Counted from the first letter of the stretch, positions 26,470 to 35,554 are shown. The stretch is 64,000 nucleotides of DNA from Catenulispora sp. MAP5-51 (GCF_041261205.1 NZ_JBGCCH010000014.1:165785-229784); one strand, 5' to 3'. A program made the numbers and translations. Notes: a model not told the origin generated them from the letters alone.

Positions 26470-28068
26470 GTGATCACCGCAACCGACGTCGAGCTCCGGG
26501 CCGGCAGCCGCATCCTGATCGAGAAGGCCTCCTTCCGAGTGGGGCCCGGCGACCGCATCGGCCTCGTGGGCCGTAACGGCGCCGGCAAGACCACGCTCAC
26601 CAAGACCCTGGCCGGCGAGACCATCCCGGCCGGCGGCAGCATCCACCGCTCCGGCCAGGTCGGCTATCTGCCGCAGGACCCCCGCACCGGCGACCTGGAC
26701 GTGATCGCGCGCGATCGCATCCTGTCCGCCCGCGGCCTGGACGACATCCTGCGCCGGATGCGCGAGAACGAGAAGCGCATGGCCTCCGACGACCAGGCCA
26801 CGCACGACAAGGCGATGCGCCGCTACGCCCGCCTGGAGGACGAGTTCATCGCCGCCGGCGGCTACGCCGCCGAGTCCGAGGCCGCGACCATCGCCTCGGC
26901 CCTGGGCCTGCCCGACCGCGTGATGAACCAGCCCCTGCACACCCTGTCCGGCGGCCAGCGCCGCCGCGTCGAGCTGTCCCGGATCCTGTTCGGGGACAAC
27001 GAGGTCCTGCTCCTGGACGAGCCGACCAACCACCTCGACGCCGACTCGATCGTCTGGCTGCGCGACTTCCTGAAGACCTACAAGGGCGGCTTCATCGTCA
27101 TCTCCCACGACGTGAACCTGGTCGAGCAGTGCGTGAACAAGGTCTTCCACCTGGACGCTAACCGCGCCGCGATCGACTACTACAACATGGGCTGGAAGCT
27201 CTACCTCAAGCAGCGTGAGGATGACGAGCGCCGCCGCAAGCGCGAGCGGGCCAACGTCGAGAAGAAGGCCGCTGTGCTGAACGCGCAGGCCGACAAGATG
27301 CGCGCCTCGGCCACCAAGACCGTCGCCGCGCAGAACATGGCCCGCCGCGCCAACCGCATGCTGGCCGGGCTGGACGAGGTCCGTCAGTCGGACAAGGTGG
27401 CGAAGCTTCGTTTCCCCACGCCGGCGCCCTGCGGTAAGACGCCGCTGTTCGCCACCGGCTTGTCGAAGTCCTACGGCTCGCTGGAGGTCTTCACCGACGT
27501 CGACCTGGCGGTGGACCGCGGCTCCAAGGTCGTCATCCTGGGCCTGAACGGCGCCGGCAAGACCACGCTGCTGCGCCTGCTCGGCAGCGTCGAGACGCCG
27601 GACACCGGCCAGGTCGAGGAGGGCCACGGTCTCAAGCTCGGCTACTACGCGCAGGAGCACGAGACGCTCGACCCGGAGCGCACCGTCCTGGAGAACATGC
27701 GCAGCGCGGCGCCGGATCTGGACCTGGTCGACGTGCGCAAGACGCTCGGCTCGTTCCTGTTCTCCGGCGACGACGTCGACAAGCCGGCCGGTGTGCTCTC
27801 CGGCGGCGAGAAGACGCGTCTGGCGCTGGCCACGCTCGTGGTCTCCACGGCGAACGTGCTGCTGCTCGACGAGCCCACCAACAACCTGGACCCGGCTTCG
27901 CGCGCGGAGATCCTCGGGGCGCTCGGGACGTATGAGGGCGCTGTGATCATGGTGACCCACGATGAGGGCGCCGTGCAGGCGCTGAATCCGGAGCGCGTGA
28001 TCCTGCTTCCGGACGGCGACGAGGATCTGTGGAGCGAGCAGTATTTGGATCTCGTTTCGCTCGCTTAG
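26470..28068 (+). CDS. ABC-F family ATPase
   Basis: A 532-residue soluble protein with two ABC domains and no membrane segment. Domain 1: GRNGAGKTTL, LSGGQRRRVELSR, LLLDEPTNHLD. Domain 2: GLNGAGKTTL, LSGGEKTRLALA, LLLDEPTNNLD. The linker (KQREDDERRRKRERANVEKK) is charged and helical, as in ABC-F proteins that enter the ribosomal E site (EttA/Uup type). It lacks the extended linker of typical antibiotic-resistance ABC-Fs, so a housekeeping translation role is more likely, though not certain. Start is the GTG at 26470. Confidence 0.92.
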   Translation: MITATDVELRAGSRILIEKASFRVGPGDRIGLVGRNGAGKTTLTKTLAGETIPAGGSIHRSGQVGYLPQDPRTGDLDVIARDRILSARGLDDILRRMRENEKRMASDDQATHDKAMRRYARLEDEFIAAGGYAAESEAATIASALGLPDRVMNQPLHTLSGGQRRRVELSRILFGDNEVLLLDEPTNHLDADSIVWLRDFLKTYKGGFIVISHDVNLVEQCVNKVFHLDANRAAIDYYNMGWKLYLKQREDDERRRKRERANVEKKAAVLNAQADKMRASATKTVAAQNMARRANRMLAGLDEVRQSDKVAKLRFPTPAPCGKTPLFATGLSKSYGSLEVFTDVDLAVDRGSKVVILGLNGAGKTTLLRLLGSVETPDTGQVEEGHGLKLGYYAQEHETLDPERTVLENMRSAAPDLDLVDVRKTLGSFLFSGDDVDKPAGVLSGGEKTRLALATLVVSTANVLLLDEPTNNLDPASRAEILGALGTYEGAVIMVTHDEGAVQALNPERVILLPDGDEDLWSEQYLDLVSLA

Positions 28069-28076
28069 CGGCGACG

Positions 28077-28111
28077 GGTGGCGGGGGCGGGCGTTCGCCG
28101 CGTCCGCCACC
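28077..28111 (+). terminator. Hairpin after the ABC-F gene
   Basis: GGTGGCGG / CCGCCACC arms with a 19-base GC-rich loop, 8 bases after the stop. No T-run; probable terminator. Confidence 0.45.
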
Positions 28112-28227
28112 TCAATTCGCCACGTCTCGCCAGGGCGGGACCTTCGCCCACCCGTCTCCCACCGCCGCCCGTCATGGAGACCCTTCGGGTCGCAATGTTT
28201 CATCGAGGGCTGATTCGTACAGGGAAA

Positions 28228-28264
28228 TAGATCATGCGATAACCGGTCAAATCGGCATGATCTA
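28228..28264. promoter_or_regulatory. 10-bp inverted repeat upstream of the small HTH gene
   Basis: Perfect arms TAGATCATGC (28228-28237) and GCATGATCTA (28255-28264) separated by 17 bases, in an unusually A+T-rich patch of the 316-bp gap 28069-28384. It could be an operator for the HTH protein encoded 120 bp downstream. No gene is seen in the gap. Confidence 0.45.
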
Positions 28265-28384
28265 CTGGTCGGATCGGGCGACGTGACATTGATGTTATGG
28301 GCAACATCGCCGAATCGGTGGCCAAGAGCGCTGCGAGGGGTGATCATGTGTACCTAGAGCGCACATCCACTCCAGGAGGCACGT

Positions 28385-28603
28385 GTGGCCGAGACTCTCA
28401 AGAAGGGCAGCCGGGTGACCGGCGACGCGCGGTCGCAGCTCGCGATCGACCTCAAGGCGAAGTACGAGGCGGGCGAGTCCATTCGCGCCCTCGCCCAGTC
28501 CACCGGGCGTTCGTACGGGTTCGTGCACCGGATGCTCAGCGAATCCGGTGTGACGCTTCGGGGCCGGGGCGGCGCGACGCGCGGCAAGGCGAAGACTGCC
28601 TGA
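28385..28603 (+). CDS. Small conserved actinobacterial helix-turn-helix protein
   Basis: A 72-residue basic protein: lysine-rich N-terminus, an HTH (SIRALAQSTGRSYGFVHRML), and a Gly/Arg/Lys tail RGRGGATRGK likely to contact DNA. Highly similar small HTH proteins are, to my knowledge, widespread in Streptomyces and relatives, often near the ABC-F gene. The start is the GTG at 28385 behind AGGAGG. Role unknown; a nucleoid-associated or regulatory function is plausible. A terminator follows at 28652. Confidence 0.85.
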   Translation: MAETLKKGSRVTGDARSQLAIDLKAKYEAGESIRALAQSTGRSYGFVHRMLSESGVTLRGRGGATRGKAKTA

Positions 28604-28651
28604 CGAGCGTACTAGCCGGCCGGAGCTCGGGTGAGCCGACCGGTGACGAAG

Positions 28652-28680
28652 GGGCGGGGTGCGTGATGGGCACCCCGCCC
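28652..28680 (+). terminator. Terminator after the small HTH gene
   Basis: GGGCGGGGTG / CACCCCGCCC perfect 10-bp stem, 9-base loop, followed by the T-rich tract TCTTCTGTTCTCTTCC. Confidence 0.8.
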
Positions 28681-28817
28681 TCTTCTGTTCTCTTCCGTCC
28701 CGTGCCGCTCCAGGCCGGCGCCGGGACACCTCCATTGTCCGGCCCCGCGCTGGCGCAACAAGTTACCCGCGGGTAGTCTCGCTCTTCGGCACCGTCCGCA
28801 CGGATTCAGGAGAGCGC

Positions 28818-29594
28818 ATGAGCTGGGAAGACACCGCACGCCAGGCCGCGGACGCGGGCATCGACGTGCTGCTGGAGGGCGAGGCCGCGACCATCGCGCT
28901 GAACCGTCCGGACAAGCGCAACTCGCAGACTCCTGAGTTCTGGGCCGCGCTGACCGCGATCGGCGCCGCGCTGCCGGGCACGGTGCGCGTCGTGGTGCTG
29001 CGCGCGGAGGGCAAGTCCTTCTCCGCGGGCCTGGACCGGTCCATGTTCGAGAACTTCGCCACCTTCGCGGCCTCCTCCGACGAGGAGGTGGACCGCACCA
29101 TCGAGGGCTACCAGCAGGCGTTCACCTGGTGGCGCCGCACCGGTCTGATCACCGTCGCCGCGGTCCAGGGCCACGCCATCGGCGCCGGCTTCCAGCTGGC
29201 ACTGGCCTGCGACATCCGGATCGCCGCCGACGACGCGCTGTTCTGTATGAAGGAGCCGGCCCTGGGACTGGTGCCGGACCTGGCCGGGACGCAGCCGCTG
29301 GTCGACGCGGTCGGCTACTCGCGCGCGCTGGAGATCGTGGCCACCGCGCGCTACGTGGACGCCGAGGAGGCGCTGCGCATCGGGCTGGCCAACCATGTCG
29401 TGCCGCGCGAGGAGCTGCACACCGCCGCGGCGAAGCTGGCCGCCGACCTGCTGGCCGCCCCGCGCGGCGCGGTCACGGAGTCGAAGGCTCTGCTGCGGGC
29501 AGCGGCGGGGCGTCCGTACGACGAGCAGCGAGCTGCGGAGCGGGCTGCTCAGACGCGGCGGTTCCGGGATCTGGCCGGGACGGGAGAGTCCTGA
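28818..29594 (+). CDS. Enoyl-CoA hydratase/isomerase family protein
   Basis: Crotonase-fold enzyme of 258 residues. The oxyanion-hole segments are present: EGKSFSAGLDRSM and QGHAIGAGFQLALACDIRIA. The catalytic glutamate region reads FCMKEPALGLVPDLAG, where one of the two hydratase glutamates is not obvious, so isomerase or another crotonase activity is possible. ATG 28818 has AGGAG upstream. Its 3' end overlaps the convergent membrane protein gene by about 120 bp. Confidence 0.87.
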   Translation: MSWEDTARQAADAGIDVLLEGEAATIALNRPDKRNSQTPEFWAALTAIGAALPGTVRVVVLRAEGKSFSAGLDRSMFENFATFAASSDEEVDRTIEGYQQAFTWWRRTGLITVAAVQGHAIGAGFQLALACDIRIAADDALFCMKEPALGLVPDLAGTQPLVDAVGYSRALEIVATARYVDAEEALRIGLANHVVPREELHTAAAKLAADLLAAPRGAVTESKALLRAAAGRPYDEQRAAERAAQTRRFRDLAGTGES

Positions 29595-30756
29595 CGCTCA
29601 ACGCGCTCCACTCGCGCGAGCGCCAGAAGTCCGCGACCAGCATCAGCGCCATCGGGTACATCGGCACGAAGTAGCGCAGCGAGGTGCGCCCGGTGGCGTC
29701 CAGGATACTCAGGAGCGTGCAGGCCAGCGCCGAGCCGACGACCATGGCCGCGTAGACGTTCCGGAACCGCACCACGATGGCGATCGCGGTCAGCAGCCAC
29801 AGCACCTGCAGGCCGTGGTCGCCGGCGAAGGCGCCCCGGAACTCGCGCGCGAACATGTCCACGACCAGGCCGGGTATCTTGCCGAGGGTCTGGCCCAGAT
29901 GCGCCTCGACGTAGGCGGTGTCGCCGAGGTGATTCACCTCGGAGTAGTGGCGCAGCTCGTTGAACGGGAACAGGGCGCTCACCAGGCCCACGGCGAACAC
30001 ACCGAGTCCTCCGGCGACCAGGGCCGGACCGCTCCAGACGTTCCCCTTGCCCCAGGTCTTGGTCCGCACGGCGGTCCACAGGTAGGCGAAGACTATGGCC
30101 GCGACCGGCACCGGGACGGTCTGCCGGGTGAAGGCCAGGACCAGCAGCAGCACGCCGATGCAGATCAGATCGTTGCGTGAGGTCTCGCGGTCCAGCGGGA
30201 GCCTGGTGATGATCAGGACTATGAGAAGCGCGGCCAGGGACTCGGTGTATATGCCGGTCTGGAAGAACCAGAACGCGTAGGCGATCTGGTACAGGACCAG
30301 CATTCCCAGGGCGAGCTGCACGCCGAACAAGCGGGTCAGCAGGCGCATGGTGACGAACAGGAACGCCGCCGCGCACAGGAACGACAGGACCCAGACACCC
30401 TTGGCGCCGAACACCCAGATGAACGGAACCGCCAGCGCCGAGTAGAAGAAGCGCGGCGCCTCCAGGTTGAACTCCCCGACGCCGGGCTGGCCCGCGACGC
30501 CGGTGAGGGTGCCGCGTATTCGCCCGACGGTGGATTCCTGGTGGAAGAAGGCCCCGGTGAGCCGCAGCGAGTCGTCGGTGGAGTGCCCGGCGAACTTCAG
30601 GGCGGCCGCGACGTAGTAGAGGGCGTCACCGTCCCACAGCTTGACCCGGCTGTGCCACCACCAGTACTCGGTGACGAACACGGCCAGCAGGATCAGCCAC
30701 GCGGCGGTGGGGACGTCGCCGCGGGCCCTCTGGCCCAGTCGCCGGAGCGTATCCAA
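29473..30756 (-). CDS. GT-C type membrane glycosyltransferase-like protein
   Basis: Polytopic membrane protein (about ten helices) of roughly 427 residues resembling the PMT/ArnT-type GT-C family. The acidic loop after the first helix reads VKLWDGDALYYVAAALKFAG, where such enzymes carry their catalytic acid. Likely to transfer a lipid-linked sugar outside the membrane, but acceptor and donor are unknown. The start is uncertain: TTG 30756 has AGGCAGGG upstream; the frame is open to a TTG at 30846. The last 40 codons lie antisense to the enoyl-CoA hydratase gene. It follows an SGNH hydrolase gene on the same strand. Confidence 0.72.
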   Translation of the reverse strand: MDTLRRLGQRARGDVPTAAWLILLAVFVTEYWWWHSRVKLWDGDALYYVAAALKFAGHSTDDSLRLTGAFFHQESTVGRIRGTLTGVAGQPGVGEFNLEAPRFFYSALAVPFIWVFGAKGVWVLSFLCAAAFLFVTMRLLTRLFGVQLALGMLVLYQIAYAFWFFQTGIYTESLAALLIVLIITRLPLDRETSRNDLICIGVLLLVLAFTRQTVPVPVAAIVFAYLWTAVRTKTWGKGNVWSGPALVAGGLGVFAVGLVSALFPFNELRHYSEVNHLGDTAYVEAHLGQTLGKIPGLVVDMFAREFRGAFAGDHGLQVLWLLTAIAIVVRFRNVYAAMVVGSALACTLLSILDATGRTSLRYFVPMYPMALMLVADFWRSREWSALSVRTLPSRPDPGTAASEQPAPQLAARRTDAPPLPAAEPSTP

Positions 30757-30858
30757 TTGGGGCCCTGCCTGTCGGTCGTGGGGTGGGTTGCCGGTCCTTT
30801 GTCGCGGGATCGCGCCATTTTTGTGGACGGCGCGGCCCCGGCACAACCCCGTGCCCGA

Positions 30859-31662
30859 CTATGCCTGAGCGGGCTCCACCACCGGGGTCGGCTCGGGCCG
30901 CTTGGCCGCGCGGCCGTCGCCGGAGGACTTGCCGGTGATCCGGCGGCCGATCCAGGGCAGCAGGTAGATCCGTATCCACCGCAGGTCCTGGCGGCGGGCC
31001 TGGAGCCAGGGCTTGGGCCGCGCCGGCGGCGGTCCGGCGCGCCAGTCGAAGCTCGGCTCGGCGCCCATGGCCTGCAGGACCGCCTCGGCGACGCGGCGGT
31101 GGCCCTCGGGGGAGAAGTGCAGGCGGTCCTCGGCCCACATGCGCGGGTCGTCGAAGACCCGGGCCGTGAACAGGTCCACGACCACCGCGCCGTGCGCCTG
31201 GCCGAACTCGTCGACCAGCTCGATCAGCCGGTTGACGGCCGGCATCAGGCGCTGCGAGCCGCGCATCCGGCGGCGCGGATCGGTGGGGCGGAACAGGACG
31301 ATCGTGGCCTTGGTGGTGGCCAGCTGCCGGAAGCAGGACCGGACGCTGGCCTCGACCGCCTTCATGTCGCAGCCCGGCCGCAGCACGTCGTTCAGGCCGC
31401 CGGCCAGGGTGATCAGGTCGGCGTCCATCGTCGCCGCGAGCGGGATCTGGTCGCGCTCGATCTGGCCGATCAGCTTGCCGCGCACCGCGAGGTTGGCGTA
31501 GCGCAGGTGCGGGTCGTCGGCGGCCAGCCGCTCGGCGACCCGGTCGGCCCAGCCGCGGAACGAACCGTCGGTGCGGATGTCGTCGCACATGCCCTCGGTG
31601 AAGGAGTCCCCGACCGAGACCATGATCTTGCCCTGGCGGGCACTCAGTGCCGTGAAGTCCAT
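30859..31662 (-). CDS. SGNH/GDSL hydrolase
   Basis: Esterase/lipase-like enzyme of 267 residues with all hallmark blocks: GDSFTEG (nucleophile Ser), the glycine in AVRGKLIGQ, AGGLND (block III Asn) and DRLHFSPEGH (Asp-x-x-His). There is no signal peptide, so it is probably cytoplasmic. The last ~60 residues are basic and proline-rich. The start ATG lies inside the end of the upstream phosphotransferase gene (19-bp overlap), implying coupling. Substrate unknown; deacetylation of a carbohydrate is one possibility given the GT-C neighbour. Confidence 0.9.
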   Translation of the reverse strand: MDFTALSARQGKIMVSVGDSFTEGMCDDIRTDGSFRGWADRVAERLAADDPHLRYANLAVRGKLIGQIERDQIPLAATMDADLITLAGGLNDVLRPGCDMKAVEASVRSCFRQLATTKATIVLFRPTDPRRRMRGSQRLMPAVNRLIELVDEFGQAHGAVVVDLFTARVFDDPRMWAEDRLHFSPEGHRRVAEAVLQAMGAEPSFDWRAGPPPARPKPWLQARRQDLRWIRIYLLPWIGRRITGKSSGDGRAAKRPEPTPVVEPAQA

Positions 31663-32621
31663 GATGGCTCGATCCTAGCGGCGGTAGTTTCCAGGTTCGC
31701 CAGGGTGTCCGCGAGGTTGATCCAGCTCGCCCGCTCGTTGGCGTCGCCGAGGTGGGGGCGGCTGAAAAGGCCCAGGTAGACGGCGGTCTCGGTGAGGTCC
31801 CAGCGCAGGCTGTACAGGTCCTGCACCGCGGGGTTGCCGAGCTCGAAGTCCCACAGGTCGCGCTCCGGCGGGGCGATCAGCGCGGTGTCCCAGTCGATCA
31901 GCACCAGGCGGTCCCGGACCCGCAGGAAGTTGCCGAGGTGGGGCTCGCCGTGGGTGAGGACGAAGGTCTCCGGGCGGGCGCGGGCGGCGTCGGCGAGGGC
32001 GTCGTGGTGCGCCAGCAGCCGGCCGAGCAGCGCGGCGTGCCGGGCGACGAGATCTCCGGCCGGCCCGGCGAACGGGCCGGCCGCCGGATCGGGGAGGCGG
32101 CCGGCCAGGGCGGCGTCGAGGGTGGCGCGCTGGGGGATCGCGAAGTCCTCGGTGTCGGCGGCGCCCCAGTCGGAGCGCGGGACCGCGTGGAGTTCGCCGA
32201 CGACGGCCAGGGCCTCGGCGCGCAGGGCGGGGTCGGCGCCTTCCCAGGGCTGCCAGGGGTGGCTGTCGCCGTCCAGGTGCGGGTAGACCGACACCGCGAA
32301 GCCGGGGCCGAGTCCGGCCACGACGGTGCCGTCCGGGGCCGCCACCGGGGCGACTGCGAAGGCGTGTCCGTGTTCGCGTAGGGTCCTGGGGACGGAGAGA
32401 GCGTTCCTCAACTCCCTCAGCCGCTCTGCCGCGGCCTCCGGTCCGCCGGGGAGCTCATCCACGGTGACGAACCACTGTCCGCCCTCGGCGTCCCGGATCG
32501 ACCAATGGTGTGAACCGAAGCCGACCGGGGCGTACGCCGAGGCCGTCACCTGCAGCTCCCAGGTGTTCGCCAACAGCGCACGCAACTCGTCTTCAGGAAA
32601 CGAGTCCGGAGGGTTCAACAT
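31644..32621 (-). CDS. Aminoglycoside-phosphotransferase-like kinase (APH family)
   Basis: Kinase-fold protein of 325 residues. The catalytic loop reads LTHGEPHLGNFL (HGD-like with Glu in place of Asp) and the metal site VLIDWDTALIAPPERDLWD. Such proteins phosphorylate small molecules or antibiotics; the substrate cannot be read. It is the first gene of the minus-strand run with the SGNH hydrolase and GT-C protein. It is divergent from the ABC exporter at 32700, with 78 bp between them. The Asp-to-Glu change in the loop deserves attention, because this position is usually the catalytic base. Confidence 0.85.
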   Translation of the reverse strand: MLNPPDSFPEDELRALLANTWELQVTASAYAPVGFGSHHWSIRDAEGGQWFVTVDELPGGPEAAAERLRELRNALSVPRTLREHGHAFAVAPVAAPDGTVVAGLGPGFAVSVYPHLDGDSHPWQPWEGADPALRAEALAVVGELHAVPRSDWGAADTEDFAIPQRATLDAALAGRLPDPAAGPFAGPAGDLVARHAALLGRLLAHHDALADAARARPETFVLTHGEPHLGNFLRVRDRLVLIDWDTALIAPPERDLWDFELGNPAVQDLYSLRWDLTETAVYLGLFSRPHLGDANERASWINLADTLANLETTAARIEPSWTSRH

Positions 32622-32699
32622 GGCTGAAGGCTATGGGAATGGCCGCACCGCCTGACGGCATTTATCTCTGACGGGATCACGACAAAGGGAGCAGCACGC

Positions 32700-34649
32700 G
32701 TGTCGATGGGTGGTGGGATGGGCTCGCCGGGCATGGGCATGATGATGCGCGGCGCCCGTGGCCGGAACGACAAAGAGATCCTGAACCACAAGCTGGCTCC
32801 GGGGACCATCAAGCGGATCTTCACGATCGCCCGGCCCTACCGGCTGCTGATCGGCGTGTTCCTGGCGATCACGATCGTGGACGCGGTGCTGGTGGTCCTG
32901 CCTCCGCTGCTGTCCCAGAACCTGGTCGACGACGGCGTGCTCAAGGGCGACCGGGGCGTGGTGACCCGGCTGGCGCTGATCATCGCCGCGGTCGCGGTGG
33001 GCGACGCCGCGGCCTCGCTGGTGAACCGGTTCCTGTCCTCGCGGATCGGCGAGGGGCTGATCTACGACCTGCGGACCCGGGTGTTCGCGCACGTCCAGCG
33101 CATGCCGCTCGCCTTCTTCACCCGAACCCAGACCGGGGCGCTGATCTCCCGGCTGAACAGCGACGTCATCGGCGCCCAGCAGGCCTTCACCTCGGTGCTG
33201 TCGAACGTGGTGTCGAACGTCATCAGCCTGGTGCTGGTCGCCGGGACCATGTTCTACCTGTCGTGGCAGATCACCCTGCTCTCGCTGGCGTTGCTGCCGG
33301 TGTTCCTGATCCCGGCCCGCCGGGTCGGCAAGCGCATGCAGGGCCAGGTCCGGCGCCAGATGCAGCTGAACGCGGACATGTCGGCGATGATGACTGAGCG
33401 CTTCAACGTCTCCGGCGCCCTGCTGGCCAAGCTGTTCGGCCGGCCCGCCGAGGAGGACGCGGAGTTCGCCGAGAAGGCCGCCGGGGTGCGCAACGCCGGC
33501 GTCAGCATCGCCCTGACCGGCGCGTGGTTCATGACCGCGCTGACCCTGGTCGCCTCCCTGGCCACCGCGCTGACCTACCTGATCGGCGGCCGCCTGGCGA
33601 TCAGCCACTCGATCACCCTGGGCACCCTGATCGCCCTGGCGGCCCTGCTCGGCCGGCTCTACGGCCCGCTGACCGCGCTGACCAACGTCCGCATCACGGT
33701 GATGTCGGCCCTGGTCTCCTTCGACCGCGTCTTCGAGGTCCTGGACCTGGAGCCGATGATCAAGGAGAAGCCGGACGCCGGCGTCCTGCCGACCGGGCCG
33801 GTCCCGGTCGAGTTCGACGACGTCGCCTTCCGCTACCCGACCGCCGACGAGGTGTCGCTGGCGTCCCTGGAGTCGGTGGCGCGCCTGGACCAGGCCCCGT
33901 CGGCGCAGGTGCTGCGCGGCGTGACCTTCACCGCGGCGGCCGGCGAGATGGTGGCCCTGGTCGGCCCGAGCGGCGCCGGGAAGACCACGATCACCTCCCT
34001 GGCCAACCGCCTGTACGACCCCCTCTCGGGCACGGTCCGCATCGGCGGCACCGACATCCGCGACGTCACCCTGGAGTCCCTGCACGCCACGGTCGGCACG
34101 GTGACGCAGGACGCGCACATGTTCCACACCACGATCCGCGGCAACCTGCTGTACGCGCGCCCCACGGCCACCGAGCAGGAACTGACCGAGGCCCTGCGCG
34201 ACGCACAGATCCTGGACCTGGTCCAGAGCCTGCCCGAGGGCCTGGACACCGTGGTCGGCGACCGCGGCTACCGCCTGTCCGGCGGCGAGAAGCAGCGGCT
34301 GGCGATCGCCCGCCTGCTGCTGAAGGCGCCGAGCGTCGTCGTCCTCGACGAGGCCACCGCGCACCTGGACAGCGAGAGCGAGGCGGCCGTGCAGCGGGCG
34401 CTGGCCCGGGCGCTGCGCGGACGGACGTCGCTGGTGATCGCGCACCGGCTGTCGACGGTGCGCGACGCGGACCAGATCCTGGTGGTCGACGGCGGCCGGA
34501 TCGTGGAGCGCGGGCGGCATGAGGAGCTGCTGGCCGCCGGTGGGATTTATGCCGAGCTGTATCGGGTGCAGTTCCAGGGGCAGGAAGGTGCGCGGAGCGG
34601 GGAGGGCGGCGCCGAGGCCGAGGCCGAGGTTGCCGCGGCTGCTGGGTGA
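32700..34649 (+). CDS. Fused ABC exporter (membrane + ATPase), MsbA/LmrA type
   Basis: A 649-residue half-transporter that would act as a dimer. The N-terminus is Met/Gly-rich (MSMGGGMGSPGMGMMMRG), then six helices (about residues 50-320), then the ATPase: Walker A VGPSGAGKTT, signature YRLSGGEKQRLAIARLL, Walker B VVVLDEATAHLD. Lipid or drug export is typical. GTG 32700 follows GGGAG; ATG 32706 is an alternative start. The C-terminal tail is acidic and low-complexity. Confidence 0.93.
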   Translation: MSMGGGMGSPGMGMMMRGARGRNDKEILNHKLAPGTIKRIFTIARPYRLLIGVFLAITIVDAVLVVLPPLLSQNLVDDGVLKGDRGVVTRLALIIAAVAVGDAAASLVNRFLSSRIGEGLIYDLRTRVFAHVQRMPLAFFTRTQTGALISRLNSDVIGAQQAFTSVLSNVVSNVISLVLVAGTMFYLSWQITLLSLALLPVFLIPARRVGKRMQGQVRRQMQLNADMSAMMTERFNVSGALLAKLFGRPAEEDAEFAEKAAGVRNAGVSIALTGAWFMTALTLVASLATALTYLIGGRLAISHSITLGTLIALAALLGRLYGPLTALTNVRITVMSALVSFDRVFEVLDLEPMIKEKPDAGVLPTGPVPVEFDDVAFRYPTADEVSLASLESVARLDQAPSAQVLRGVTFTAAAGEMVALVGPSGAGKTTITSLANRLYDPLSGTVRIGGTDIRDVTLESLHATVGTVTQDAHMFHTTIRGNLLYARPTATEQELTEALRDAQILDLVQSLPEGLDTVVGDRGYRLSGGEKQRLAIARLLLKAPSVVVLDEATAHLDSESEAAVQRALARALRGRTSLVIAHRLSTVRDADQILVVDGGRIVERGRHEELLAAGGIYAELYRVQFQGQEGARSGEGGAEAEAEVAAAAG

Positions 34650-34722
34650 CATGCGGCGGCGCGGCAGGTGGTGGGGCGCGGCATTGTGTTAGGTAATTGC
34701 TACCCCTTATAGAGGCATACGC

Positions 34723-34746
34723 GGCGGCGCTGACATAGTCGCCGCC
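34723..34746. terminator. Hairpin between the ABC exporter and transposase remnant
   Basis: GGCGGCG / CGCCGCC arms with a 10-base loop. The A+T-rich stretch just before it (34684-34715) contains a GGTA-N5-TACC dyad but no recognisable IS end. Confidence 0.4.
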
Positions 34747-34783
34747 CCTTCGAAGCCGCTCGTCGCCTGCCCGAAGCGAGCCC

Positions 34784-35359
34784 TTATCGGCTCTTCCGCA
34801 GCGCCGTGAACCCGAACTCCATGGCCACCGGGCTGGGCTGCCGGATCAGCGTCGTGGACCGGGGGCGCCGGGCCACCCGGGTCTCGCCCTCGACCGCGCC
34901 GCCCTCGCCGCTGTCGATCACCCGGTCGAAGTCGATGCGGCGGGCCTCGGGGATCTCCTCGCGCAGGACGCGCGCGATGTCCGTCCAGATGCCGGCGCGC
35001 TGCCAGTCGCGCAGGCGGCGCCAGCAGGTCATGCCGCTTCCGTACTCCAGTTCCTGGGGGAGCTTCTCGAAGCCGATGCGGCGGCCGAGGACGACCAGGA
35101 TGCCGTTCAGGACCGCGCGGTCGTCCAGGGGCTTGCGGCCCGGGTTGCGGCGGCGGCGGGGGCGTTCGGGGAGCAGGGCGCTGATGCGCTCCCAGGCACG
35201 GTCAGTCACCACGGGGTCCTGGTGGCCGGTGCGGCGGAGGCGTGTCAGGGTGTTGGCGCCGGAGGGGGAGGCAGCGGGGTCGCGGCGCGGGGCGGGGACA
35301 CCCAGGAGGACCGCGCTGTGGACATCCGGCGGTTCTGTGTGCGGCGGGGTGTGGGGCAC
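34784..35359 (-). pseudogene. IS5-family transposase N-terminal domain (DUF4096), orphan
   Basis: The central part (VTDRAWERISALLPERPRRR, then PGRKPLDDRAVLNGILVVL, and YGSGMTCWRRLRDWQRAGIW) is the DUF4096 domain that forms OrfA of IS5-type elements. The DDE catalytic half (OrfB) is absent on either side, and the C-terminus (VARRPRSTTLIRQPSPVAMEF) is unlike an IS. There are no terminal inverted repeats that I can see. It is either an IS remnant or a domesticated DNA-binding domain. The start at 35359 (GTG) is uncertain; the conserved part begins near 35200. Confidence 0.65.
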
Positions 35360-35539
35360 GTATCGCCCAACGCGGTCGAAACAGCAGACGTCACGCTTTC
35401 GGGTCGCATGTCACCCATTGGAGGCAGACGGAAGCGCCGCGTGGCGTTACCCTGTCCGATGGTCCACTCGATGGGAGAGCGGGAAGGGATACGTGGCGCT
35501 TATACGGCGAAAGGACTAGCTCGGGACTAGATCGGTACT

Positions 35540-35554
35540 GTTCGGCAACCGAAC
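35540..35554. promoter_or_regulatory. GTTCGG-CAA-CCGAAC dyad in the 35360-35657 gap
   Basis: Perfect 6-bp arms with a 3-base centre, about 100 bp before the next gene, preceded by two GGACTAG direct repeats. The rest of this 298-bp gap shows no gene. Confidence 0.35.
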
